Positions 45,455 through 53,733 of a stretch of DNA of 64,000 bases are shown one piece after another. The notes under the pieces were generated by a model. The model did no database searches. It saw only the letters and a program-made list of their open reading frames with translations, and was not told the DNA's origin. The stretch comes from Neoasaia chiangmaiensis. Its GTDB lineage: Bacteria > Pseudomonadota > Alphaproteobacteria > Acetobacterales > Acetobacteraceae. Both the position numbers and the translations under genes were made by a program. How positions within the stretch are numbered: position 1 is the stretch's first letter; each line of letters begins with the position of its first letter. Where the stretch lies: contig NZ_CP014691.1 in assembly GCF_002005465.1 (NCBI RefSeq), forward strand, positions 3,343,861 to 3,407,860, read 5' to 3'.

Positions 45455-45733
45455 ATGGCCCATACAATTCGTGAAAAGAACAAGCTGCTGGCGCGGGTCA
45501 AACGCATCAAAGGTCAGCTTGACGCTGTTGAACGCGCCCTCGAAGCAGAAGCCGAATGTGAGAAGGTCATGCACCTGCTTGTCAGTGCCCGGGCGGCCAT
45601 GACGGGCCTGACCGCAGAAGTCGTCGAGGACCACGTCCGAACGCATCTGGTCGACACGGAGCTCTTCCCCGATGCCTTGCGGGAAGATGGCGTGGAAGAA
45701 CTCCTCGCGGTTATCCGCACCTACATGAAATGA
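45455..45733 (+). CDS. dmeR: DmeR, nickel/cobalt-responsive repressor (RcnR/FrmR family)
   Basis: 92 residues, all-helical. The metal ligands of RcnR are all at their expected places: H3, C35, H60 and H64, which separates it from formaldehyde-sensing FrmR (no His at 64). KRIKGQLDAVERALE and the VEDHVRTHLVD segment are family hallmarks. It precedes the dmeF efflux gene by seven bases. Binding of Ni(II) or Co(II) should release it from the C-tract operator upstream. Confidence 0.87.
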   Translation: MAHTIREKNKLLARVKRIKGQLDAVERALEAEAECEKVMHLLVSARAAMTGLTAEVVEDHVRTHLVDTELFPDALREDGVEELLAVIRTYMK

Positions 45734-45740
45734 GGCTGTC

Positions 45741-46964
45741 ATGAGCGCTGAGACAGAACGCGCGATCCCGGGAACACACGACCATATGTTCCTCGGCGCA
45801 GATCATGAACAGGCCGAACGGCGCACATGGGCCGTGATCGTGCTGTGTGGCATCATGATGCTGCTGGAGATTGCGGGAGGTGCCCTCTTTGGTTCCATCG
45901 CGCTTGTGGCGGATGGCCTGCATATGTCAACGCATGCAGGGGCGCTTCTCCTGGCGGCACTGGCCTACAGCTACGCCCGCAAGCATGCTCACGATCCGCG
46001 GTTCACGTTTGGAACCGGAAAGCTGGGTGATCTTGCCGGTTTCACCTCTGCGGTCGTTCTGGCTCTGATCGCTCTTCTGATCGGCTACGAAGCCGTTATG
46101 AGGCTTATTCACCCGCAGGCCATCCGGTTTGAAGAGGCCATCCCGATCGCCTGTGTGGGACTGGCGGTCAATCTTGTGTCCGCCTGGCTCCTGTCGGGTG
46201 GCGATCATCACCATCACCATCATGGGCATGGGCATGGGCACGAGGAAGAGCACCGTGTTAAAACCGGGAAGGGTCACTTTCTGCTCTCGGTATTTGAGGA
46301 CAATCATCCTCCCGTCTTTCGTCTCAGGGCCGTAGATGGCCGCCTGCGGGTCTCGCCGGCTGAAGTCAACATCACCACCGTCCGGCCTGACGGAGCACGC
46401 GAGGTCTTCCTGTTCGAGGATCACGGAACCTATCTTCAGAGCACGAGCGAAATACCCGAGCCGCATGCTTTCGTGGCGCATGTCGCCGTCGGCAGCCATG
46501 TCTATCCGGTGACGTTCATGGAAGACGATCACAGCCATGAAGAAGCGCATCGCGACAACAACATGCGGGCGGCCATCGTTCACGTCATCGCGGATGCCGC
46601 AGTTTCAGTACTCGTTATTGCCGGACTGTTTCTGGGATGGTGTTTTGGCTGGGTGTGGACGGACGCGCTGGCTGGGATCGTGGGGGCCTGTGTGATCGCC
46701 AACTGGTCGTACGGGCTGATCCGGGACACTGGCGCCGTGCTTCTCGACATGACATCCGACGTACAGACAGAAACGATTATCCGTCGTCGGATCGAGGAAG
46801 ATGGCGATCAGCTTATGGATCTTCACCTCTGGCGTCTGGGACCCGGGCACCTGGCTGTCATCCTGTCGGTGAGAACCGAGTTTGAACGTCAGGCATCCTA
46901 TTACCATAGCAAGTTGAATGGACTGCGAAGCCTGTCCCATGTGACTGTGGAGGTGCAAAAATAG
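45741..46964 (+). CDS. dmeF: DmeF, Co(II)/Ni(II) cation diffusion facilitator
   Basis: 407 residues. Six membrane segments; the metal site is HxxxD-like (ALVADGLHMSTHAG in segment 2 and VHVIADAAVSVLVI in segment 5). A His-rich loop follows segment 4 (residues 156-167, six His then HGHGHGH). A long insert of about 100 residues with beta character lies between segments 4 and 5, a feature of DmeF-type transporters. It exports Co(II) and Ni(II) to the periplasm in exchange for protons. Forms an operon with dmeR. Confidence 0.92.
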   Translation: MSAETERAIPGTHDHMFLGADHEQAERRTWAVIVLCGIMMLLEIAGGALFGSIALVADGLHMSTHAGALLLAALAYSYARKHAHDPRFTFGTGKLGDLAGFTSAVVLALIALLIGYEAVMRLIHPQAIRFEEAIPIACVGLAVNLVSAWLLSGGDHHHHHHGHGHGHEEEHRVKTGKGHFLLSVFEDNHPPVFRLRAVDGRLRVSPAEVNITTVRPDGAREVFLFEDHGTYLQSTSEIPEPHAFVAHVAVGSHVYPVTFMEDDHSHEEAHRDNNMRAAIVHVIADAAVSVLVIAGLFLGWCFGWVWTDALAGIVGACVIANWSYGLIRDTGAVLLDMTSDVQTETIIRRRIEEDGDQLMDLHLWRLGPGHLAVILSVRTEFERQASYYHSKLNGLRSLSHVTVEVQK

Positions 46965-47286
46965 GCGGGCCGCCTCCCGAGCACGGCCAGTCTGACAGTT
47001 CGTCGGCTCATCCTTCAGGCAATGTGGCCAGGTCTTCTATCTTCGGCGCAGGCGCTCCGTGCTTGACCAACTAAAGACGACCGGTCACATTATAATATAG
47101 CCCGTACAGGGGCACCGGATCGCACCATAGGTCGGACGTGTCGAAGCCGACGGGTAGCCCGTGCCCCGGGCGATGCCAGCACAGCGAAACGGCAGAGGCG
47201 CGCCCTCTCCGGATCGGCCAAACCGCGTTACCGGCACGCTTTGTGTGGTCGCCGCCGTTGCGTCTGAAACAAGGAAGGATAGAGAC
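46965..47286. other. Promoter and long leader of the DUF6632 gene
   Basis: About 320 bases with no supported gene. GACCGGTC site 3 is at 47079, with TTGACC at 47063 and TATAAT at 47091 flanking it, so the operator would lie inside the promoter. The leader is then about 180 bases. Confidence 0.5.
47079..47086. promoter_or_regulatory. GACCGGTC operator, site 3 (DUF6632 gene)
   Basis: AAAGACGACCGGTCACATT context, immediately before TATAAT. The flanks are nearly the same as site 5 (AAGACGACCGGTCACATT), so these two promoters share a common origin. Confidence 0.65.
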
Positions 47287-47760
47287 ATGAGCGACGCTCA
47301 GTCATTGTATGATTCGCCGAAAATGACCCGACTCAGATGGGGGATGAAAATCTCAGGAGCCATTCTGTCCGTTTTCTTCGCGGGAGCGGCACTCGCCGTA
47401 ATACTCAAACAAAACGCGATAATCGATGAGTCTTCGGTGCCTCTTGGCAAGCTTCTTGCCTGGACCACGGGCGGCGGTAACGCTTACCTGCTCATGCTGG
47501 CAACGGTTTACATCGTGTGGGGCATCTATATCTGGCTGGCGGCGAGCGACCCGGTCAAGAACCAGCTCTTCATGGACTTTACCATTATTGCCAACATCGC
47601 CCATCCGAGTGTCATGGCCGCCATGGCGATCGTCAACCCGACCCACACGATGCATCTGCTTGGCGACGTCCCGTTTGGTCTGTCGGTCGGCCTGATCCTC
47701 GCGCTCCTGTGGTTGCCAGTCCGTCGGCAGGCCACGGCACTTGGCAGAGCGCCGCACTGA
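47287..47760 (+). CDS. DUF6632 family membrane protein
   Basis: 157 residues from the ATG at 47287, preceded by AAGGAAGGATAGAGAC. Four membrane segments: about 18-40, 60-85, 95-115 and 125-145. The HPSVMAAMAI and HLLGDVPFGLSVGLILALLWLP segments match DUF6632, a small integral membrane family of unknown role. The GACCGGTC site upstream ties it to the electrophile regulon. Confidence 0.75.
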   Translation: MSDAQSLYDSPKMTRLRWGMKISGAILSVFFAGAALAVILKQNAIIDESSVPLGKLLAWTTGGGNAYLLMLATVYIVWGIYIWLAASDPVKNQLFMDFTIIANIAHPSVMAAMAIVNPTHTMHLLGDVPFGLSVGLILALLWLPVRRQATALGRAPH

Positions 47761-47839
47761 TGGCGCAGTCGGTCCGCGCCCTCCTCTGATTCGTAGCAGA
47801 AAGAGGCGGCCACACAGGAGACTCGCGTCATAGGGTCGA

Positions 47840-47847
47840 GACCGGTC
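47840..47847. promoter_or_regulatory. GACCGGTC operator, site 4 (nemA, distal)
   Basis: TCGAGACCGGTCGTGCAGG context, 32 bases upstream of site 5. Core is perfect, flanks weaker than the other sites. May give cooperative binding at the nemA promoter. Confidence 0.5.
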
Positions 47848-47871
47848 GTGCAGGCTTGACTAATACAAGAC

Positions 47872-47879
47872 GACCGGTC
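47872..47879. promoter_or_regulatory. GACCGGTC operator, site 5 (nemA, proximal)
   Basis: CAAGACGACCGGTCACATTAATATTATAT context, with TTGAC at 47856 and an AT-rich -10-like stretch after it, 110 bases before nemA. Confidence 0.65.
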
Positions 47880-47988
47880 ACATTAATATTATATCCGGCA
47901 AGACGTCCCGGGCACCCGCGTTCTGCTCGCTCAGGCGCAGCCCCAGCGTTCACTCCGGACAGATCCGCAGAAGGAAAGATGGCTTCGC

Positions 47989-49095
47989 ATGTATGAAAAG
48001 CTTTTCTCACCACTTCACGTCGGTCGCTACGAACTGGCTCACCGCGTCGTCATGGCGCCGCTCACACGCATGCGTGCGGGACCGGGAAATGTCCCCAACG
48101 AACTCGCCCCTGAATATTACGGGCAGCGCGCAAGCAAGGACGGACTCATCATAGCCGAGGCGACCCAGGTCACGCCTTATGGTCAGGGCTACCCGCAGAC
48201 CCCTGGAATCTATTCGGAGGAACAGGTGGCGGGCTGGCGGCGTGTGACCGACGCCGTTCATGCCAAGGGTGGACTGATCTTCCTGCAACTCTGGCATGTT
48301 GGTCGTTCGTCCCATTCCAGCCTGCTTCCCGGCCATGTTCTGCCGGTCGCCCCCTCGGCGATTGCGATCAGCAAGGGAAGCGCACTGACCCCGGACTGGA
48401 AGAAAGTGCCGTTTGAAACGCCGCACGCTCTGACACTGGACGAGATTCCGGGTATCATCGAAGCCTACCGGGATGGTGCCCGCAAAGCCCAGGAAGCGGG
48501 ATTTGATGGCGTCGAGATCCACGCCGCCAATGGCTATCTGCTGGAGCAGTTTCTCCACAGTCGCTCGAACCATCGGACCGACATTTATGGCGGGTCGATC
48601 GAAAACCGTGCCCGTCTCCTTCTGGAAGTCACGCAGGCCGCAATCGACGTGTGGGGCAAAGACCGCGTCGGGGTGCGGATGTCACCTTTCGGCACATACA
48701 ACGATGTCGGCGATAGCGATCCGATCGCACTCTACAGCTATGTTCTCTCGCGTCTTTCCGATCTGGATATCGCTTATGCGCATCTGATCGAAGCGCGCGA
48801 CGGAGACTCGATGGAGATCGAAGCGCCCGGTTCTGTCGATGAACTTCGTCCGTTCTGGAAAAACCCTCTCTTTCTTGCGGGGGGCTTCACCGGTGAAACC
48901 GGCGAACAGGCCCTCGAAGCCGGCCGAGCCGACGCCATCGCTTTCGGTCGGCTCTTCATCGCCAATCCGGACCTGCCAGAGCGTCTTCGTCTCGGCGGGC
49001 CCCTCAATCACTACGATCGGGCGACGTTCTATGGTGGCGGGGCCGCAGGGTATGTGGACTATCCTTTCTTGAATGAGACCCGTGAGAACACCTGA
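47989..49095 (+). CDS. nemA: NemA-type old yellow enzyme (N-ethylmaleimide reductase)
   Basis: 368 residues, an FMN TIM barrel. LFSPLHVGRYELAHRVVMAPLTRMRA, LQLWHVGRSSH, GVEIHAANGYLLEQFLHSRSNHRTDIYGGSIENRARLL and the end AIAFGRLFIANPDLPERL are those of the NemA/classical OYE group. It reduces activated C=C bonds of electrophiles such as maleimides and quinones and some nitro compounds with NAD(P)H. In E. coli nemA is controlled by the TetR protein NemR, which matches the two operators here. Confidence 0.92.
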   Translation: MYEKLFSPLHVGRYELAHRVVMAPLTRMRAGPGNVPNELAPEYYGQRASKDGLIIAEATQVTPYGQGYPQTPGIYSEEQVAGWRRVTDAVHAKGGLIFLQLWHVGRSSHSSLLPGHVLPVAPSAIAISKGSALTPDWKKVPFETPHALTLDEIPGIIEAYRDGARKAQEAGFDGVEIHAANGYLLEQFLHSRSNHRTDIYGGSIENRARLLLEVTQAAIDVWGKDRVGVRMSPFGTYNDVGDSDPIALYSYVLSRLSDLDIAYAHLIEARDGDSMEIEAPGSVDELRPFWKNPLFLAGGFTGETGEQALEAGRADAIAFGRLFIANPDLPERLRLGGPLNHYDRATFYGGGAAGYVDYPFLNETRENT

Positions 49096-49167
49096 ATCCC
49101 AGGCCGTTCAACCTCCCGATGCGTCCGTGCGGACGCATCCCTTTCAATCGCGTATCGAGGTCAGAAA

Positions 49168-49830
49168 ATGAATATTGTTCTTCTCGCCGCCACCGGCCGC
49201 GCCGGCAGCACCATTCTCAATGAGCTTGTTAGTCGTGGTCATCACGTCACGGCCGTCGCACGTGACACCAGCAAGCTGCCGCAACCACTGCCTGCCGGCG
49301 TGACCGCTGTGCAGGATGACCTCTCGGATGTCGAAAAGCTGACCAAGATCGTCTCGGGCGCGGATGCCGTCGTCAGCGCTTTCGGACCGACAAGCAGCGA
49401 TCCCCGCTACACGACGGATGTCGCCTATACCGACCAGCTTCTGACCACTACGCAACGGATCATCGAGGCGGTCCGCAACGCCAAGGTGCCCCGACTGATC
49501 GTGGTGGGAGGCGCGGGTTCGCTCTGGTTCGCTCCGGGCGTCACCGTTCTGGAATCCGGTCACTGGCCGCAGCCTTACGTGCCGATTGCAACGTCCCACC
49601 AGAAGACACTCGCCGCCCTGAAGTCCTCGGATATCAACTGGACCTATTTCAGCCCGCCAGTTCTTATCCAGCCCGGTGAGCGTACCGGAAAGTTCCGGCT
49701 GGGTGGTGATGACCTGATTGTTGACGCCAACGGCAAAAGCTCGGTGTCATTCGAGGACTATGCGATCGCTCTGGTGGACGAGCTTGAGAAGCCTGCACAT
49801 GAGCGCGCGCGGTTCACGATCGGATACTGA
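49168..49830 (+). CDS. NAD(P)-binding oxidoreductase, NmrA/YwnB-like
   Basis: 220 residues. The nucleotide loop is MNIVLLAATGRAGSTILNEL, then HHVTAVARD and a typical LIVVGGAGSL strand. It is an atypical short-chain fold without a clear Tyr-x3-Lys pair, as usual in the SDR_a5 group (YwnB, BVR-B-like). It probably reduces flavin, quinone or an aldehyde. Transcribed with nemA, 72 bases downstream. Confidence 0.85.
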   Translation: MNIVLLAATGRAGSTILNELVSRGHHVTAVARDTSKLPQPLPAGVTAVQDDLSDVEKLTKIVSGADAVVSAFGPTSSDPRYTTDVAYTDQLLTTTQRIIEAVRNAKVPRLIVVGGAGSLWFAPGVTVLESGHWPQPYVPIATSHQKTLAALKSSDINWTYFSPPVLIQPGERTGKFRLGGDDLIVDANGKSSVSFEDYAIALVDELEKPAHERARFTIGY

Positions 49831-49848
49831 ACCGTCTCCGCCAGCACT

Positions 49849-49886
49849 CATATCGCCGGTTCCATGCCAAATGGGCCGGCGATATG
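49849..49886. terminator. Bidirectional terminator
   Basis: CATATCGCCGG (49849-49859) pairs perfectly with CCGGCGATATG (49876-49886). It sits between the convergent YwnB-like and SDR genes. Confidence 0.65.
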
Positions 49887-49915
49887 GCCTGCCCCTGGGG
49901 GCTGATGGTGCCTCC

Positions 49916-50617
49916 CTACCAGGGTTCCTTGAACGGTCGCAATTCTACGTTGAACGACCAGGCACTTCTGGGTTGATGGGCGACATGCCAGATCTCCTGC
50001 GCGATGTCTTTCGGCTGAATGAAGAAATCGTCGGGCGCATCGGGCCGCGCGGCGCGCGTCCAGGCCACGTCGATGACCGCATCGATGAGAACGTAAGCGA
50101 CATGCACACCGCCCGGTCCCAGTTCCCGGGCCATCGCTTCTGCCAGAATCCGCTGCGCAGCTTTCGTCGGCGCGAAACCTGCAAAGTTGCTCTTCCCGCG
50201 TAAAGCGGACGTGTTGCCTGTGGCAATGATCGTCCCGGCTCCTGATTGAACCATCAATGGTGCAATCCGCCGCGCCAGATGAAGAAACGCCATCACGTTG
50301 ATCTGAAAATTGCGATCGAGAACGGCCGGATCAATCTGAAGGAAATTGCCGAACGCGCCGCCCACTGCATTATGGATTACGACATCGGGAGGTCCAAAGT
50401 CGTCGAGGATCTGGTCAAGCACGCCTGAGAAGAGACCTGTATCAAGGACGTCGGCCGGAAAGGCTCGTGTCCCAGGGATTTCGGCCTCGATCGCCATCAG
50501 TCGCTCACGATCTCGCGCGATCATGGCAACGTCATAGCCCCCGGCTGCAAAGCGTTGAACAAGGGCTTTTCCGGTTCCAGGACCGACACCCGTGATCAGC
50601 AGGCGTTTCGCTGTCAT
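49916..50617 (-). CDS. Short-chain dehydrogenase-like protein lacking the catalytic tyrosine
   Basis: 233 residues from the ATG at 50617. Cofactor loop TGVGPGTGKAL (9-19) and a late VIDAVIDVAW. At the active site the usual Tyr-x3-Lys is F148-A-P-T-K152, while S137 is in TGNTSALRG. A subfamily of such proteins exists, with an FA-x2-K pattern, and its reaction is unclear. It is the last gene of the NTF2-led operon; the start overlaps the stop of the isomerase gene. Confidence 0.85.
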   Translation of the reverse strand: MTAKRLLITGVGPGTGKALVQRFAAGGYDVAMIARDRERLMAIEAEIPGTRAFPADVLDTGLFSGVLDQILDDFGPPDVVIHNAVGGAFGNFLQIDPAVLDRNFQINVMAFLHLARRIAPLMVQSGAGTIIATGNTSALRGKSNFAGFAPTKAAQRILAEAMARELGPGGVHVAYVLIDAVIDVAWTRAARPDAPDDFFIQPKDIAQEIWHVAHQPRSAWSFNVELRPFKEPW

Positions 50618-51222
50618 GATTTGTCTCCGGCCTGGCTGGCGGCGACTTTGTCCCGCACAAATCCGAGACGGTCGTTGCCGAAGAACATCTCGCCGCCCAC
50701 GAAAAATGTGGGCACGCCAAAGACGCCGGCGGCAAGAGCCCGGGCGTTGTTGGCCGTCAGTTCGGCGACAATATCGTCCGAGTCCGCGATATGCCACAGA
50801 GAGGCCGGAAAACGGTGCTTTTCGCAGAAGAGCAATCGCCCCTTTTCTGTCGCCAGATCGTCCGATCCAGCCCACACAGCCGCGAAGAGCGCATTGTTCA
50901 CAGGTTCGAAGATCTCCAGCCGTCGAGCGGCCAGCGCCGCACGGGAGAGGAGGGCATTCGGCAGATGTCCGTCACGCATTGCGCTCAGGAGAGCCTCATT
51001 CGGCGCGAGGGGTACGCCGTAAAGTCGCGCCCATCGTTCAGAATCAACCCGCGCATACCGGGCCTTGGGAGGGCATCTCGGAGACGGCTGATTGTTCACC
51101 TTCTCCATGATCGAGACGATATCGACGGCCAGAAACACGATGTCCGCCCCCAATGTCCGGACCTGCGTGTTCGCGAGATAGGCGTATATGCTGCGGTAAT
51201 CGTATACAAACTCGACCTGCAT
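50614..51222 (-). CDS. DsbA-family 2-hydroxychromene-2-carboxylate isomerase-like protein
   Basis: 202 residues from the ATG at 51222. A thioredoxin-like fold with a large helical insert: EFVYDYRSIYAYLA at the N-terminus, the insert with RYARVDSERWARLYGVPL, and the closing GVFGVPTFFVGGEMFFGNDRL. Related enzymes are glutathione-dependent isomerases of naphthalene breakdown. The S-P-Y motif of the true isomerase is changed to R-S-I-Y, so the substrate is open. Overlaps the SDR gene (ATGA). Confidence 0.8.
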   Translation of the reverse strand: MQVEFVYDYRSIYAYLANTQVRTLGADIVFLAVDIVSIMEKVNNQPSPRCPPKARYARVDSERWARLYGVPLAPNEALLSAMRDGHLPNALLSRAALAARRLEIFEPVNNALFAAVWAGSDDLATEKGRLLFCEKHRFPASLWHIADSDDIVAELTANNARALAAGVFGVPTFFVGGEMFFGNDRLGFVRDKVAASQAGDKS

Positions 51223-51260
51223 GGTGTCTTTCCCGGTTGATTCGACGATGGGTCCGCTCG

Positions 51261-52285
51261 TCAGGGGGCTTCGATTTTGACGACGACCTTCCCGAAATTC
51301 CGCCCTTCCAGCATTCCGATCAGGGCTTGAGGCGCGTTTTCCAGTCCCTCGACGACATCTTCCCGAAACCGAACGCGGCCATCTTTGATCCATGCGCTGA
51401 CGTCATCAAGAAACCGGGGACGCTGATCGGCGAACTCGCGCACGATGAATCCCCGCAAGATCAGGCTTCGTGACAATATTTCGCGCATCACCGCCGGCAG
51501 ACGATCCGGCCCCTCGGTCACACCGTTGCTGTTGTATTGTGCGATCAGGCCACAGACCGGCACGCGGGCGAACTGGTTCAGAAGTGGCATGACAGCTTCC
51601 CAGACACTCCCCCCGACAAGCTCGAAATAGACATCCACCCCGTCTGGACACGCTGCCTCCAGGTCCGCGGCGAAGGTGGGTGAACGATGGTCCACGACGG
51701 CATCGAAACCCAGTCCTCTTCCACGTAGCGACATTTCGTCGAACCACCCGCAATGCCGACCACGCGGGCGCCCTTGATTCTGGCAATCTGCCCTACCAGC
51801 GACCCGACCGGGCCACTGGCTGCGGCAACCACAACGGTCTCTCCGGGTTTCGGCTGGCCGATCGTCAGAAGACCGGAATAGGCCGTCAGGCCGGGCATGC
51901 CCAGCACACCGAGTGCCGTGGATATCGGGGTGAAACGATGATCGAGCTTCAGCAGATCCGAACCGTCGGACACGGCATGTGTCCGCCATCCCATTCGGGA
52001 GACGACATGATCTCCAACCTGATAATCGGGATGATACGATTGCACGACTTCCGAGACGACGCCCCCTTCCATCACGCCGCCGATCGGCGTTGGATCGGCG
52101 TAAGACTTTCGATCGTCCATCCGGCCGCGCATGTAAGGGTCAATCGAGAGGTAGCGGCCGGCAAGCAGCACTTCGCCCTGGGCGGGTACCGGAACCGGCA
52201 CCTCTTCCAGCCGGAAATCCGACAGTGTCGGTGTCCCATTGGGGCGGGCGGCCAATACGATCTGGCGTGCCATTTTCTGCATCAT
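51261..52285 (-). pseudogene. NADP-dependent oxidoreductase (YncB/CurA type) with a frameshift
   Basis: The N-terminal two-thirds (from ATG at 52285, alternatives 52282 and 52273) read MMQKMARQIVLAARPNGTP, YLSIDPYMRGRM and AAASGPVGSLVGQIARIKG. The remainder (GFDAVVDHRSP to KVVVKIEAP, stop at 51261) lies in another frame. The shift falls near 51713-51722 (TCCTCTTCCACG on the plus strand); removal of the two-base unit in GAAGAGGACTGG restores VEELGFDAV. The family reduces alkenals or quinones with NADPH. It is inactive unless this is an assembly error. Confidence 0.8.
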
Positions 52286-52439
52286 GATCTCCATCACAGG
52301 ATGTCCATCCCGACCGGACACAGGGCGAAAAGTCAGGAAGGGTTGACGGCATAATCCCGAACGCAACGAACCACACCGCGATCTGATCTGGCAGATAGCG
52401 GCATCATGCGAGCCCGCCGTGTTCGGGGGTGGTTGACGG

Positions 52440-52892
52440 TCAGAACATGGTGTTCTTGTGCGGAAGCGTTGCGGGAACCGGTTGCAGAACGCCCCAATGC
52501 TCAACCAGCTTGCCATTTTCCAGACGGAAAATATCTATCACGGCGTCCCCTGCCGTGCCCGGTGTCCTGATCATGTGAACGTGGAGGACGACGTAGTCAT
52601 CGTTTGCGACGACGCGCACGATATCGCTATGTGACTGGGGATATTTCTTTGCAAAGCCGGTGATGAACTGACGAAATCCGACCTTTCCGTCAGCAATATG
52701 CGCGTCATGCTGGGTATAGGTTGGTCCCATCATCGCAATCGCGGCCTCGGCATTCTTGTCGTTCAGCGCCTTGTTGTAAAACGCTACGACCGTGGCGGCA
52801 TTGGACTTGGCAACCTCGCTCTCCGCGGCATGCGCGCTTGTAAAGCCCCCCAGTAAAGACAGACAGAGGAGGGAAATCTTGATGCCCCGCAT
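52440..52892 (-). CDS. Secreted NTF2-like (SnoaL-type) protein
   Basis: 150 residues from the ATG at 52892, with AGAAGGAG six bases upstream. A signal peptide covers about 1-23 (LLGGFTSAHAAE). The mature domain is a cone-shaped SnoaL/NTF2 fold with AVVAFYNKALNDKNAEAAIAMMG-type helices and IDIFRLENGKLVEHWGVLQPVP. No catalytic residue can be named. It is first in the operon that continues to the broken reductase, the isomerase and the SDR gene, under operator site 6. Confidence 0.82.
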   Translation of the reverse strand: MRGIKISLLCLSLLGGFTSAHAAESEVAKSNAATVVAFYNKALNDKNAEAAIAMMGPTYTQHDAHIADGKVGFRQFITGFAKKYPQSHSDIVRVVANDDYVVLHVHMIRTPGTAGDAVIDIFRLENGKLVEHWGVLQPVPATLPHKNTMF

Positions 52893-52931
52893 AAGGATGC
52901 TCCTTCTATGCATTTTCCGGAGAAATAATAT

Positions 52932-52939
52932 GACCGGTC
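52932..52939. promoter_or_regulatory. GACCGGTC operator, site 6 (NTF2-led operon)
   Basis: ATATGACCGGTCATCTTAC context, 40 bases upstream of the NTF2-like gene on the minus strand. Flanks ATGAC...GTCAT are fully symmetric. Confidence 0.65.
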
Positions 52940-53059
52940 ATCTTACGATTTCCCGTCCGAGAACGAGTTGTCAAGACAAAACCCCTCTAGCCTTTTCGGC
53001 TTGGCCAGTCGTTGTGTCGAAGAGCAGGCGACGTGACGCGTTGGAACCTGAAACGGCAA

Positions 53060-53094
53060 AGAGGCCGCCCCTGATAAAACAGGGATCGACCTCT
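53060..53094 (-). terminator. Terminator of the SRPBCC gene
   Basis: AGAGG and CCCTG on one side (53060-53073) pair with CAGGG and CCTCT on the other (53080-53094), with an internal loop; about 50 bases past the stop. Confidence 0.5.
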
Positions 53095-53143
53095 GATATT
53101 ATTATATAAAAAGTACCAAATACTAAATTTATGTAAGTTTTTC

Positions 53144-53662
53144 TTATTTCTGTTCTGGAAGAAGTCTGTCCACCAGACCATCCAGCCACTCCTGATGCCC
53201 GTTGATCATCGGATTGGGACGCGTCGTTGCCAGCTTTTTTGCTGGTTCACCGTTCTGGGTCTCCTGCGTCAGAATTCTGACACGGCCCTCCGACAGATTC
53301 TCGATCAGCCACGCGTGATGAACATCCAGCCTGTCAGGCGTGCCTGTCTCACCTGACCACCCATGCCACGCGATACGGCCTGGTTCTGCACCCGAAGGCG
53401 GGATGTATTCGGTTATTTCGGCTTCCACAGGAAAACCGAAAGTCTCAAAATAAAAGCGGACACCCTGCGCCAGTTCGGGACCTCCATCATCATAAAAGCG
53501 GGGGTTGGCGGAATTGGCATAATAGGTTGGCCACTTCGCCGGATGACTGAGAAGAGGCCATACGGCCGCGGCACTCAACCCTGCGACGATGACCTCGTTT
53601 GAGGCGAAGTTGTCGGTGAAACCCGGGATATATCCCGCAGGCCAGATGATCTCGTTTGCCAT
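53144..53662 (-). CDS. SRPBCC domain protein
   Basis: 172 residues. VIVAGLSAAAVWPLLSHPAKWPTYYAN, GVRFYFETFGFPVEAEITEYIPP and RIAWHGWSGETG form the helix-grip (START-like) fold used to bind hydrophobic ligands. AGGAA is eight bases before the ATG at 53662. Substrate unknown. It is a single gene between the NTF2 operon and the OYE operon. Confidence 0.83.
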   Translation of the reverse strand: MANEIIWPAGYIPGFTDNFASNEVIVAGLSAAAVWPLLSHPAKWPTYYANSANPRFYDDGGPELAQGVRFYFETFGFPVEAEITEYIPPSGAEPGRIAWHGWSGETGTPDRLDVHHAWLIENLSEGRVRILTQETQNGEPAKKLATTRPNPMINGHQEWLDGLVDRLLPEQK

Positions 53663-53733
53663 TGTAAAATATTCCTTACATCATCATTGAATATTATTTG
53701 TCATCGCCTGACCCAATAGGCGCAGCCATTTGC

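Noticed and set aside
46209..46244. Six-His run in DmeF, like a cloning tag
   Set aside because: It continues as a natural HGHGHGH loop, as in other metal transporters.
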